A stretch of 64,000 nucleotides of DNA from Fimenecus sp045631225 (GTDB lineage Bacteria; Bacillota; Clostridia; Oscillospirales; Acutalibacteraceae). Below are positions 49,198-57,739 of the stretch, piece after piece. Under the pieces are notes generated by a model that was not told where the DNA came from, did no database searches, and saw only the letters and a list, made by a program, of their open reading frames with translations. The stretch lies in contig JAZQUG010000040.1 in assembly GCA_045631225.1 (NCBI GenBank), forward strand, positions 62,001 through 126,000, read 5' to 3'. Each line of letters begins with the position of its first letter. The first letter of the stretch is position 1. The position numbers and the translations under genes were made by a program.

Positions 49198-49380
49198 TTA
49201 GTCTGTTGTAGGCATACCGTAAATCTGTTCTGACAGATAACGACGACTGATTTTGCCCTTGATTACGTAGTAGCCTTTCGCTGCAAGTTCTTTGTTAAGC
49301 TTTTCCATAATCTCATAGGCGAGTGTTTTGGAAATACCGAGTTCTTCGCTGATTTCCTTTGCGTTCATTAAAACAGCCAT
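49198..49380 (-). CDS. Excisionase-like helix-turn-helix protein
   Basis: A 60-residue MerR/Xis-type DNA-binding protein (MNAKEISEELGISKTLAYEIMEKLNKEL, then a wing GYYVIKGKISRRYL). It lies 17 bases upstream of the integrase, the usual place for the directionality factor that drives excision. A GGAGG site precedes the ATG. Confidence 0.78.
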   Translation of the reverse strand: MAVLMNAKEISEELGISKTLAYEIMEKLNKELAAKGYYVIKGKISRRYLSEQIYGMPTTD

Positions 49381-49523
49381 TGAAAATTCCTCCTTTCGTT
49401 CAAAAATTACCCCTCAAGGGGAAGGCATTTAGAATGCCAATTTTTGCAACTTTTTAAAAAAGTTACTTTTGACGAGAAATTTTTACAGTATCACGACTTC
49501 AAAAAAAGGGCATAAAAAATACC

Positions 49524-49562
49524 CCTCTCGAATGAACTAAGTGTTCAAACGAGAGAGGTTTT
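49524..49562. terminator. Terminator between guaA and the element
   Basis: CCCTCTCG/CGAGAGAGG stem with an internal TGAAC/GTTCA pairing; leftward flank TATTTTTTATG, rightward TTTTCTC. It would stop guaA transcripts before the excisionase and integrase genes. The rest of 49381-49675 has integrase-site-like GTATCA words but no gene. Confidence 0.68.
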
Positions 49563-49675
49563 CTCTTGTATGAAATTAATGTGGGAAAGCCGGATACAGT
49601 ATCATTTTCGTATCACGAGGCTTCTCAAAAGTCCTGAAACCCCTTATTTTACTGGGCTAACGGGCTTTCGTTTAC

Positions 49676-49687
49676 TTATTCCCACTC
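49676..49687. repeat. attR within the 3' end of guaA
   Basis: TTATTCCCACTC, the last codons and stop of guaA, identical to 33161-33172. The gene stays intact because the element provides the same end sequence. Confidence 0.75.
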
Positions 49688-50677
49688 GATTGTTCCGATT
49701 GGCTTTGGAGTGAGGTCGTAGAGCACACGATTGATACCGTCAACTTCGTGTGTGATTCTGTCTGTAATCTTATGAAGCACTGCATAAGGAATTTCCTCAA
49801 TTGTAGCGCTCATAGCGTCTGTTGTGTTAACAGCACGGATGATTGCTGGCCAGCCTTCATATCTGCTTTCGTCTTTAACACCAACACTCTTGACATCAGG
49901 CACAGCAATAAAGTACTGCCAAACCTTTTCAGCAAGACCGCAGTTGTCGAATTCTTCACGGAGAATTGCATCTGCTTCACGAAGAGCCTCGAGTCTGTCT
50001 CTTGTGATTGCACCAAGGCAACGAACACCAAGACCTGGACCCGGGAATGGCTGACGATAAACCATAGCGTGTGGAAGACCAAGAGCCTCACCAACTACAC
50101 GAACTTCGTCTTTAAAGAGAAGCTTGATTGGTTCAACAAGTGAGAAGTTAAGGTCTTCAGGAAGTCCACCAACATTGTGGTGAGATTTAACAGCCTTTTT
50201 GCCCTCAGCCTGTTTAAAGCTTTCAAGAATGTCAGGATAAATTGTACCCTGTGCAAGGAATTCAATTCCCTCAAGTTTTCTTGCTTCATCAGCAAAAACA
50301 TTGATAAATTCAGCACCGATAATCTTTCTCTTACTTTCAGGGTCAGAAACACCTGCAAGAAGGTCAAGGAAACGGTCAGTAGCATCAACATAAACGAGGT
50401 TTGCATCAAGCTCTTTACCGAAAACTTCAATAACATTTTCGCTTTCGTTCTTTCTCATAAGACCGTGATTAACGTGAACACAAACTAACTGTTTGCCGAT
50501 AGCTTTGATAAGGAGAGCAGCAACAACTGATGAGTCAACACCGCCTGAAAGAGCAAGGAGAACTTTTTTGTCACCAACCTGCTCACGAACAGCTTTAACC
50601 TGTTCTTCAATAAAAGCATCTGCTAACGCTTTGGTGGTAATTCTTTCCATTGATTCTGGTCTAACATTACAATCCAT
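49676..50677 (-). CDS. guaA: GMP synthase, ATP-pyrophosphatase subunit only
   Basis: A 333-residue protein with the PP-loop LLALSGGVDSSVVAALL, the KSHHNVGGLPEDL stretch and the C-terminal dimerisation domain ending GTIEWE. It adenylates XMP and aminates it to GMP. The usual bacterial GuaA is about 510 residues with an N-terminal glutamine amidotransferase domain; that half is missing, and the AACGGAGGT-site start shows it was not cut off. Ammonia must come from a separate amidotransferase subunit, as in archaea, encoded outside this window, or be used directly. Its 3' end is the integration site of the defence element. Confidence 0.9.
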   Translation of the reverse strand: MDCNVRPESMERITTKALADAFIEEQVKAVREQVGDKKVLLALSGGVDSSVVAALLIKAIGKQLVCVHVNHGLMRKNESENVIEVFGKELDANLVYVDATDRFLDLLAGVSDPESKRKIIGAEFINVFADEARKLEGIEFLAQGTIYPDILESFKQAEGKKAVKSHHNVGGLPEDLNFSLVEPIKLLFKDEVRVVGEALGLPHAMVYRQPFPGPGLGVRCLGAITRDRLEALREADAILREEFDNCGLAEKVWQYFIAVPDVKSVGVKDESRYEGWPAIIRAVNTTDAMSATIEEIPYAVLHKITDRITHEVDGINRVLYDLTPKPIGTIEWE

Positions 50678-50695
50678 TTTTATTACCTCCGTTAC

Positions 50696-51886
50696 TTAGT
50701 CTGTGTAGTTATCGAAATATCCCTGAACAAGGATAATTGGAGTACCTTTATCACCTGAACCACTTGTAAGGTCGCAGAGTGAACCGATAAGGTCAGTAAG
50801 CTGACGAGGAGTAGTACCCTGAGAAGCCATATTGCCAACAAGGTTGTCCTGTTTTGCTTTAATGCTGTTTGAAATAGCTTCTTTAAGTTCAGCACCTGAA
50901 AGACCTTTGAAGTCGTTATCAGCAAGATATTTAAGCTTTAATTCGTTTGGAGTTCCGATAAGACCTGAAGTATGAGCAGGGGAAACAACAGGGTCAGCAA
51001 GTTCCCAAATTTTACCCTGTGGGTCTTTGAATGCACCGTCACCATATACCATAACTTCGATATGTTTACCTGTTCTTTTAAGGAATTCAGCCTGAATATC
51101 CTCAACAAGTCCCTGGCATTCTCTTGGGAAGAGCTTGATTGTGTCTTCTGTTGATTTGTTTGAACCAAGAAGACCGTATTTTTCGTTACAGCCGCTGCCG
51201 TTTACAGGAGCGTTGAGAATATCGTCAAGTCCGCAAACAACTTTAGCACCCGCAGCCTTTAAAATTCTCTTTGTTCTTGCTCTTGTATGAATATCACAAG
51301 TAAGGATGCAATCTGTATAGTTGAGAATTGTTTTTGGCTGGTTAGCAAAAATGATTTCAGCTTCTGCACCAGCTTCTTTAATAATATCTGAATAATAAGC
51401 AACATAGTCAACACCTGTGAACTCATGCTTATTTTCACCAAAAAGTTCTCTGTATTTTGCTTCGTCAAGCACATCTGAATAAGGATTAATTCCTGCTTCG
51501 TCAATCTGGTCATAAGTAACGAGTGAGTTACCAACTTCGTCACTTGGGTAGCTTAACATAAGAACAACTTTCTTAGCACCCTTAGCAATACCACGAAGAC
51601 AGATTGCGAAACGGTTACGTGATAAAATCGGGAAAATAACACCGATTGTTTCGCCACCAAGCTTTGCTTTAACATCAGCTGCAATATCATCAACTGATGC
51701 ATAGTTGCCCTGAGCACGTGCTACGATTGATTCTGTAAGAGAAACAACGTCTCTGTCACGCATTTCGAATCCTTCGCTCTGAGCTGCTTCAAGTACGCTT
51801 GTTACTGCAATATCAACAAGATTGTCGCCTTGTCTGATAATCGGACAACGGATACCTCTTGAAACAGTACCGACTTTTCTTTCCAT
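50696..51886 (-). CDS. Coenzyme F420-0:L-glutamate ligase-like protein
   Basis: A 396-residue protein of the CofE-type family: an N-terminal segment with RDVVSLTESIVARAQGNYAS, a central ILSRNRFAICLRGIAKGAKK and conserved acidic metal-site residues. In methanogens and actinobacteria CofE adds glutamates to F420, but nothing else in this window points to F420. In Clostridia the homologue may ligate glutamate to another acceptor. It lies 18 bases upstream of guaA, and the two are co-transcribed from one promoter. Confidence 0.75.
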   Translation of the reverse strand: MERKVGTVSRGIRCPIIRQGDNLVDIAVTSVLEAAQSEGFEMRDRDVVSLTESIVARAQGNYASVDDIAADVKAKLGGETIGVIFPILSRNRFAICLRGIAKGAKKVVLMLSYPSDEVGNSLVTYDQIDEAGINPYSDVLDEAKYRELFGENKHEFTGVDYVAYYSDIIKEAGAEAEIIFANQPKTILNYTDCILTCDIHTRARTKRILKAAGAKVVCGLDDILNAPVNGSGCNEKYGLLGSNKSTEDTIKLFPRECQGLVEDIQAEFLKRTGKHIEVMVYGDGAFKDPQGKIWELADPVVSPAHTSGLIGTPNELKLKYLADNDFKGLSGAELKEAISNSIKAKQDNLVGNMASQGTTPRQLTDLIGSLCDLTSGSGDKGTPIILVQGYFDNYTD

Positions 51887-51965
51887 ACATATCTCTCCAA
51901 TATAAAAAATTTGAACTCCTCTTAGGGCTATAAGTGCCCTTGGGGGAAAGATTTACAAAATGGAA

Positions 51966-52013
51966 TTTTAATATAAACAGAATTGAAAACCTCAATATTT
52001 CCTCATATTAAAA
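51966..52013 (-). promoter_or_regulatory. Structured 5' leader of the F420-ligase-like/guaA operon
   Basis: TTTTAATAT and ATATTAAAA (52005-52013 and 51966-51974) close an arm that encloses a small ATTGA/TCAAT hairpin; AGGGC/GCCCT (near 51923-51940) lies downstream. The leader is about 130 bases. It does not match a riboswitch I know. Confidence 0.4.
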
Positions 52014-52022
52014 TTACAAATT

Positions 52023-52052
52023 ATTATACAATAGTTTTTCCCATAAAGTCAA
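52023..52052 (-). promoter_or_regulatory. Promoter of the F420-ligase-like/guaA operon
   Basis: Leftward TTGACT (52047-52052), 18 bases, TATAAT (52023-52028). Confidence 0.7.
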
Positions 52053-52188
52053 TGGAAACATATAAAGAGTCTTACAAAATTTGGTAGAAGATTAAACTAT
52101 TTTTTTGTGCAATTCTTTCAAAAGGAAAATTTTACAAATTATTACAAAAAAACTAATAGACGAATAGGAAAAACAGTGTCGGTTTTCG

Positions 52189-52217
52189 TTGACATTTTAT
52201 ATGTATAGAGTTATAAT
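52189..52217 (+). promoter_or_regulatory. Promoter of the surface polysaccharide operon
   Basis: TTGACA (52189-52194), exactly 17 bases, TATAAT (52212-52217), a full consensus promoter about 75 bases before the first gene. Confidence 0.85.
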
Positions 52218-52290
52218 TATCTAAATATATCACAGTGAGTTATTATGGGTATTTTATATGCAGATACAAAGTGATTGGGGAATGATTTTG

Positions 52291-52920
52291 ATGTATAAAG
52301 TTGTAAAAAGAGTGATGGATTTTTTAATTGCAATATGTGCTTTGATAGTTCTTTCACCGGTAATGATTATTGTTGCCATTCTTGTAAAAGCAACTTCACC
52401 CGGACCGGCAATTTTCGTTCAGCAAAGAGTTGGTAAAGACGGAAAGGTTTATGACATGTACAAGTTCCGTTCAATGTGTGTCGGTGCAGAACAGCAGGAA
52501 GGTGGAGTTTTCTGTACAAAAGGTGATGCACGTGTCACAAAAGTCGGAAAGTTTATCCGTGCAACAAGTATTGATGAATTACCACAGCTTGTTAATATTA
52601 TCAAAGGGGAAATGGCATTAATCGGACCTCGACCTGTTCTTACATATTATCCTAAGAATTGGGATGAATACACAAAAGAAGAATTAAAGAGATTTGATGT
52701 TCTCCCGGGTGTTACAGGATGGGCAGCAGTTCATGGCAGAAAGACAAACACAGTTGAAGCGAGATTTGCATATGACAATTATTATGTTGATAACCTTTCA
52801 ATGTGGTTGGATATAAAGATTTTGTTTATGACGGTAAAGTCAGTTCTTACAAATGAGGGAAACGAAGATGATGGCTCGGCTGAAGTAGTGTCTTCATCTG
52901 ATACTACAAACAATAATTGA
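52291..52920 (+). CDS. Undecaprenyl-phosphate sugar phosphotransferase (initiating transferase)
   Basis: A 209-residue bacterial sugar transferase of the WcaJ/PglC-catalytic type. One hydrophobic helix near the N-terminus (VMDFLIAICALIVLSPVMII) precedes the conserved FVQQRVGKDGKVYDMYKFRSM, the TSIDELPQL segment and ALIGPRPVL. It moves a sugar-phosphate from a UDP-sugar to undecaprenyl phosphate at the membrane and starts repeat-unit assembly. A GGGGA site favours the ATG at 52291 over 52258. The C-terminal 20 residues are an acidic Ser/Asn tail. It is the first gene of the operon. Confidence 0.92.
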   Translation: MYKVVKRVMDFLIAICALIVLSPVMIIVAILVKATSPGPAIFVQQRVGKDGKVYDMYKFRSMCVGAEQQEGGVFCTKGDARVTKVGKFIRATSIDELPQLVNIIKGEMALIGPRPVLTYYPKNWDEYTKEELKRFDVLPGVTGWAAVHGRKTNTVEARFAYDNYYVDNLSMWLDIKILFMTVKSVLTNEGNEDDGSAEVVSSSDTTNNN

Positions 52921-52958
52921 CAATGAGTTTTGTTAAGCAAGTATCAGGGGAGTAAGAA

Positions 52959-53924
52959 ATGTTTGAGTTTATAAATTATCTTAAACTAATAGCAACAGCA
53001 TTGATTACCAATTCTCACTTCGGAAGTATATGGCCTATAAGTGCTTTGGCAATAGGGGGACTGTTGGGTAATGTCATTTTTTTTGCTGTATCAGGATTTT
53101 TACTTTATAACATCAAGACTAATTTTCTTAAATGGTTTCCAAAACGATTTTTCAGAGTTTATCCTGCATTAGCCATTTTTACCACGATTACTGTGATTGT
53201 TGGACAGTATCCTTTAAACAGTTTCAAGGATGCATTTAAATTGTTTGTTTATCCTACAAATTATATTTTCCTGGTCTGGTTGCTTGTCTGCTATTGTATA
53301 TTCTATTTTGTGGCTTATACAGACAGAAAAATCAATAAGTTCCTTGAAACTACAATGGTTGTTGTTTTCTTTGTATGGATTTTAGTTTATGTGTTGTTTT
53401 ACGACAAAGATGTTTATAGCATTGATAATGTCAATGAACCATTTATTCTTTTCCTGTATATGGAAAGTATGTTAACGGGTGCATGGTTTAAAAAGGGTCA
53501 AAAAAGCTTTTTAGGGGGGGTGGACCTAGCCTCCAAGATTTTCTTAACAATCGGCTGCTTGACTTTCTATTTCATTTCGAAAATTTTATTTTCAAAAATC
53601 GAAGCACTTTTAACATTGCAGATTATAAATCAATTTATAATTCTAATAACATTATTTTCAGTTTTTGATTTATTCATCTCTTTGGAACAAAAATTCAAGA
53701 ACATACCTGAAAAAATCAATTGTGTTGTCAAACACATTTCTAATATTACTTTGCAGATATATGTTGTTCAGTTCGTGATTATCAGATATTGTGAGAAATT
53801 GTGGTTTCCATTGAATTTAGTTGTAGTAATATCGGCAATTATAGTTGTGGCAACAGCACTTTATTACTTGGAAGTAATAATAAGAAAATTTATAGATTTT
53901 TTGCTATCAAAAGCAAGGAAGTGA
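52959..53924 (+). CDS. Membrane acyltransferase (acyltransferase 3 type)
   Basis: A 321-residue polytopic protein with about nine to ten hydrophobic helices and FFRVYPALAIF, resembling the OafA/acyltransferase-3 family that adds acetyl or other acyl groups to polysaccharides outside or across the membrane. The histidine of NSHFGSIWP near residue 20 is a plausible catalytic residue. A run of seven G lies in the coding sequence at 53514-53520. Substrate and acyl group cannot be told. Confidence 0.75.
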   Translation: MFEFINYLKLIATALITNSHFGSIWPISALAIGGLLGNVIFFAVSGFLLYNIKTNFLKWFPKRFFRVYPALAIFTTITVIVGQYPLNSFKDAFKLFVYPTNYIFLVWLLVCYCIFYFVAYTDRKINKFLETTMVVVFFVWILVYVLFYDKDVYSIDNVNEPFILFLYMESMLTGAWFKKGQKSFLGGVDLASKIFLTIGCLTFYFISKILFSKIEALLTLQIINQFIILITLFSVFDLFISLEQKFKNIPEKINCVVKHISNITLQIYVVQFVIIRYCEKLWFPLNLVVVISAIIVVATALYYLEVIIRKFIDFLLSKARK

Positions 53925-53931
53925 AAAATAA

Positions 53932-54873
53932 ATGCAAAAAGTACAAATCAAAAAGACAGATTTAGAAGTTTCTGCTCTTTGTATGGGCGGATGTCCTCTT
54001 GGTGGCTATGGCTGGGGCAATGTTTTAAGACAAGATTTAATAGATGCTGTCCGTGTAGCAGTTGATAATGGCATAAACTTTTTTGATACTGCTGATACAT
54101 ATGGACTTGGTGAAAGTGAAAGAACATTGTCTGAGGCTTTGGGAGATGACCTGTATAATGTGGTTATCACAACAAAATTCGGTGTAAGAGTTGAAAACGG
54201 AAAGACTTTTTATGATAACAGCAGGGAGTATATTTTCAAAGCTGTTGAGGGAAGTCTTAAAAGACTTAACAGAGATTACATCGACTTGTATCAGGTGCAT
54301 TACAGAGATGGAAAAACTCCGCTTTCGGATGTTGCGGAGAGTCTTGAAATATTAAAAGACCAAGGTAAAATCAGATATTACGGATTATCAAATATTCATA
54401 AAGAGGATACAGAAGAATTGAAACAATTCAGTACAAATCCGTTCGTATCATTTCAGGATGAGTATAGTCTTGCTTGTCGTAAAAATGAAAAGGAAATGTT
54501 CAGTTTCAGAGATGAGTTTCTGATGACTCCTTTTACATGGGGTAGCCTTGGACAAGGTATTTTAAGTGGTAAATACGATAAAAATTGTAAGTTTGAAGAT
54601 AACGACCGTCGTTCAAGAGAAATTTATGTAAATTTCCACGGTGAAAAGCTTTTAAAGAATCTAGAGATTGTGGAAGTACTTAAAGAAATAGCAAATGAAA
54701 CAGGAAAATCAGTTTCTTCAGTAGCAATCCGTTGGATTTTAGAATATCTTAAGGATTCTGTTGTTATTGTAGGTGCAAAATCACCGAAACAGGTTTTGCA
54801 AAATGCAGAATCATTGAGTTTTTCATTAACAGATAAACAAATCAGCAAATTAGATAAAATTTCTAAGGAGTAA
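53932..54873 (+). CDS. Aldo/keto reductase
   Basis: A 313-residue (alpha/beta)8 reductase: FFDTADTYGLGESE (Asp, Tyr), VVITTKFG (Lys), YIDLYQVHYRD (His), the catalytic tetrad, and an NADPH-binding C-terminus (VVIVGAKSPKQV). Its place between the acyltransferase and transketolase genes suggests a step in making an unusual sugar for this polysaccharide. Its substrate is unknown. Confidence 0.9.
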   Translation: MQKVQIKKTDLEVSALCMGGCPLGGYGWGNVLRQDLIDAVRVAVDNGINFFDTADTYGLGESERTLSEALGDDLYNVVITTKFGVRVENGKTFYDNSREYIFKAVEGSLKRLNRDYIDLYQVHYRDGKTPLSDVAESLEILKDQGKIRYYGLSNIHKEDTEELKQFSTNPFVSFQDEYSLACRKNEKEMFSFRDEFLMTPFTWGSLGQGILSGKYDKNCKFEDNDRRSREIYVNFHGEKLLKNLEIVEVLKEIANETGKSVSSVAIRWILEYLKDSVVIVGAKSPKQVLQNAESLSFSLTDKQISKLDKISKE

Positions 54874-54878
54874 AGATA

Positions 54879-55730
54879 ATGAAAAGTGAACAGTTAGCTT
54901 GGCTCATAAAACGTCATGGTATTGAAATGACGCATATTTCACAAGGTAGTCATATAGGCTCAATATTGTCAGTAGCCGATGTGGTTGCTGTCCTGTATAA
55001 CGATGTTGCAAATATTTCACCTGAAAACTTGAAGGATGACAACAGGGACAGAATAGTGCTCAGTAAAGGTCATGCAGGTGCAGCAATTTATGCTGCATTG
55101 GCCGAAAAAGGCTTTTTCCCTGTTGAGGAACTCAAAACACATTATGCTGATGGTAGCCGACTTTCCGGTCACGTATCTCATAAGGGTATTCCGGGTGTTG
55201 AAATTTCAACAGGCTCATTAGGTCACGGTGCTTGTATGGCTTGTGGTGTTGCACTTAATGCAAAGCTTGAAAAGATGCCATATTTTACTTATGCAATCGT
55301 TGGTGATGGTGAGTGTGACGAGGGTTCAATCTGGGAAATGGCATTGTTTGCAAATCATTTTAAACTCAATCAATTTGTTGTAATTGTTGACCATAATAAG
55401 ATGCAAAGTCTTGATTTCTGTGAAAATACATTGTCCTTATCACCATTTGCAGAAAAATGGAAAGCATTTGGTTGGAATGTATATGATATTGATGGTCATA
55501 ATCATGACGAAATTCGTAAAGCGTTGAATGATGCGAAGAAGTCTGTGGATAAGCCAACTGTTATTATTGCAAATACAGTAAAAGGTAACGGTATTTCATT
55601 TATGGAAAACGATATTCTCTGGCATTACAGATTTCCACACGATGGTGAAGAGTATGATGGTGCATTGGCTGAATTACACGCAGTAATGCCTGAAGGTGTA
55701 ACAGACCCTTATGAGGAGGTAACAAAATGA
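54879..55730 (+). CDS. Transketolase N-terminal subunit
   Basis: A 283-residue ThDP-binding half of transketolase: LSKGHAGAAIYAALAEKGFF, SLGHGACMACGVAL, and the cofactor motif IVGDGECDEGSIWEMA ending in KMQSLD. Its stop overlaps the C-terminal subunit by four bases. Unlike central-metabolism transketolase, it is located in a glycan operon, so it probably moves a two-carbon unit onto a sugar for polysaccharide building. Confidence 0.9.
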   Translation: MKSEQLAWLIKRHGIEMTHISQGSHIGSILSVADVVAVLYNDVANISPENLKDDNRDRIVLSKGHAGAAIYAALAEKGFFPVEELKTHYADGSRLSGHVSHKGIPGVEISTGSLGHGACMACGVALNAKLEKMPYFTYAIVGDGECDEGSIWEMALFANHFKLNQFVVIVDHNKMQSLDFCENTLSLSPFAEKWKAFGWNVYDIDGHNHDEIRKALNDAKKSVDKPTVIIANTVKGNGISFMENDILWHYRFPHDGEEYDGALAELHAVMPEGVTDPYEEVTK

Positions 55731-56644
55731 GAGATACATTTGTTAAAACCTTACTTGAAATAGCAAAAAAAGATAAAAATGTATATATTGTTACAGGTGA
55801 TTTGGGATTTGGTGTGTTAAGACCATTCTGGGAAGAATTGCCTGACCAGATTATCAACGCAGGTATTGCAGAGCAGAATATGACATCTATTGCAGCGGGT
55901 CTTGCGTTGCAGGGGAAAATTGTCTATACATATTCTATTGGTAATTTCCCTACACTTCGTTGTATTGAACAGATTCGTAACGATTGTGCTTATCACGATG
56001 CAAATGTTAAGGTAGTTTGTGTGGGTGGTGGATTTGTTTATGGTTCACTTGGTATGAGTCATCATGCAACAGAGGATATAGCAATGATGCGTGCGTTACC
56101 GGATGTGACAGTTGTTGCTCCCGGTGATTTGGTGGAGGCTGCATGTGCAACAAAAGCAATTTATGAAACTCCGGGTACTTGCTACTTAAGACTTGGCAGA
56201 GGTGGAGAAAAGCAGATTCACGAAAGCATCGAAAACTTTGAAATCGGTAAGGCAATTAAGATAAAAGATGGTTCAAATGTTGCTCTTTTTTCAACAGGTG
56301 CGATTTTTGACGAAGTAGATGAAGCTTGTAGAATTCTAAGTGAAGAAGGATTTACACCAACAGTCTATACCTTCCCGACAGTTAAACCTATTGACAGAGA
56401 CGTAATCCTTGAATGCGCATCAAGATACAATACAATTATTACAGTTGAGGAGCACAATTTGAGTGGCGGGTTCGGTTCTGCAGTTGCTGAAGTTCTTGCT
56501 GAGCAAGGTGATGTCAAGGCAAAACTCGTAAGAGTTGCATTAGATGACAGATATTCGTGTATTGTTGGTAGTCAGAAATATCTAAGAAAACAATATTCAA
56601 TTGATGCTAAAGCTATTATAGAAAAAGTGAAAGAAAATTATTAA
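55727..56644 (+). CDS. Transketolase C-terminal subunit
   Basis: A 305-residue pyrimidine-binding and C-terminal half: IVTGDLGFGVL, FINAGIAEQNMTSIAAGLA (catalytic Glu) and a C-terminal Rossmann-like domain with VEEHNLSGGFGSAVAEVL. It pairs with the preceding gene to give a complete enzyme in heterotetramer form. Confidence 0.9.
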   Translation: MRDTFVKTLLEIAKKDKNVYIVTGDLGFGVLRPFWEELPDQIINAGIAEQNMTSIAAGLALQGKIVYTYSIGNFPTLRCIEQIRNDCAYHDANVKVVCVGGGFVYGSLGMSHHATEDIAMMRALPDVTVVAPGDLVEAACATKAIYETPGTCYLRLGRGGEKQIHESIENFEIGKAIKIKDGSNVALFSTGAIFDEVDEACRILSEEGFTPTVYTFPTVKPIDRDVILECASRYNTIITVEEHNLSGGFGSAVAEVLAEQGDVKAKLVRVALDDRYSCIVGSQKYLRKQYSIDAKAIIEKVKENY

Positions 56645-56646
56645 AA

Positions 56647-57711
56647 ATGAAAAAGATTTTAATATTAGCAAATGATGTAACAACTATAATACAGTTCCGT
56701 ACGGAACTTATAAAAGCATTAGTTACATCAGGTAATGAAGTTTTGGTAAGTGTTCCTAGAAGTGAACGAAATAATGAAATTGAAGAACTGGGTGCAAAAG
56801 TTATTGAAACAAATGCATCAAGACACGGAAAAAATCCGTTAGAAGACTTTTCCTTGTATCTTAATTATCGGAAACTGTTGAAAGAACATAAACCTGATTT
56901 TGTCTTTACATATACGATTAAACCAAATGCTTATGGTGGTCTTGCTTGCGGACAGCTCAAAGTGCCATATGCAGCTAATGTAACGGGATTAGGTGTTATT
57001 GAGGACGAGGGAGTTTTGCAAAAGATTATGCTGACTCTTTATAAAGTGGGATGCAGAAAAGCAAAATGTGTGTTTTTTCAGAATAAATCTAACCTTGAGT
57101 TTTTCAAACAGAGAAATGTTGTTACTGACAATGTTCAGCTTTTACCCGGTTCAGGTGTAAATATCGAGAAGTTCTCTTATATTGAATATCCACAGGATGA
57201 AAAAGTCAACATTGTTTTTATCGGAAGAATTATCAGGGATAAAGGTGTCTTTGAACTTGCAGAAGTTGCAAAACAGTATCTTAATGATGATGTACATTTT
57301 ACCGTTGTTGGTAATGTGGAATATGGTTCCGAAAATCCGTTTACAGGGCTTTCAAATGTAAATTGTGTTGGTTTCCATAGGGATGTAAGGCCATTCCTTA
57401 AAGATGCTCATGCTGTTATTCTTCCGTCATATCACGAAGGAATGGCAAATGTCCTTTTGGAGGGTGCTTCTTCAGGTCGTCCTATTATTGCATCAAGAAT
57501 TCCGGGATGTGAGGAAACCTTTGACGAGGGTGTAACAGGTTTTGGTTTCCAAGTGAAAGATGTGGACAGTATAAAAAGTGCTGTTGATAAATTCCTTGCT
57601 CTATCTCATGAACAGAAGTGTGAAATGGGTAAAAAAGGACGAGCAAAAATGGAAAATCAATTCAACAGAAATATTGTTATAGAAAAATATTTTAATATGA
57701 TAAATAACTAA
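56647..57711 (+). CDS. Glycosyltransferase family 4
   Basis: A 354-residue GT-B retaining glycosyltransferase. The N-domain contains YTIKPNAYGGLACG, typical of polyprenol-linked GalNAc-type transferases, and the C-domain has GRIIRDKGVFEL and the EX7E-type PSYHEGMANVLLEGASSGRP. It adds a sugar to the lipid-linked repeat unit on the cytoplasmic side. HexNAc donors are likely from the operon context. Confidence 0.9.
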   Translation: MKKILILANDVTTIIQFRTELIKALVTSGNEVLVSVPRSERNNEIEELGAKVIETNASRHGKNPLEDFSLYLNYRKLLKEHKPDFVFTYTIKPNAYGGLACGQLKVPYAANVTGLGVIEDEGVLQKIMLTLYKVGCRKAKCVFFQNKSNLEFFKQRNVVTDNVQLLPGSGVNIEKFSYIEYPQDEKVNIVFIGRIIRDKGVFELAEVAKQYLNDDVHFTVVGNVEYGSENPFTGLSNVNCVGFHRDVRPFLKDAHAVILPSYHEGMANVLLEGASSGRPIIASRIPGCEETFDEGVTGFGFQVKDVDSIKSAVDKFLALSHEQKCEMGKKGRAKMENQFNRNIVIEKYFNMINN

Positions 57712-57739
57712 TCGCCAAAAGCGGTGGAAAGAGTGTTTT

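Larger units (their letters stand above)
33161..49687. mobile_element. Integrative and mobilizable element at the 3' end of guaA
   Basis: About 16.5 kb lies between two copies of the 12-bp guaA end. The integrase and excisionase-like gene adjoin the guaA side. Mobilization and replication genes (MobC-like, RepA-like, MobV relaxase) and an oriT/iteron region follow, then TnpV, and the left 10.8 kb is a single-strand cargo run of restriction/defence-type genes under an XRE regulator. No type IV secretion genes are present, so transfer needs a helper conjugative element. Confidence 0.85.
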
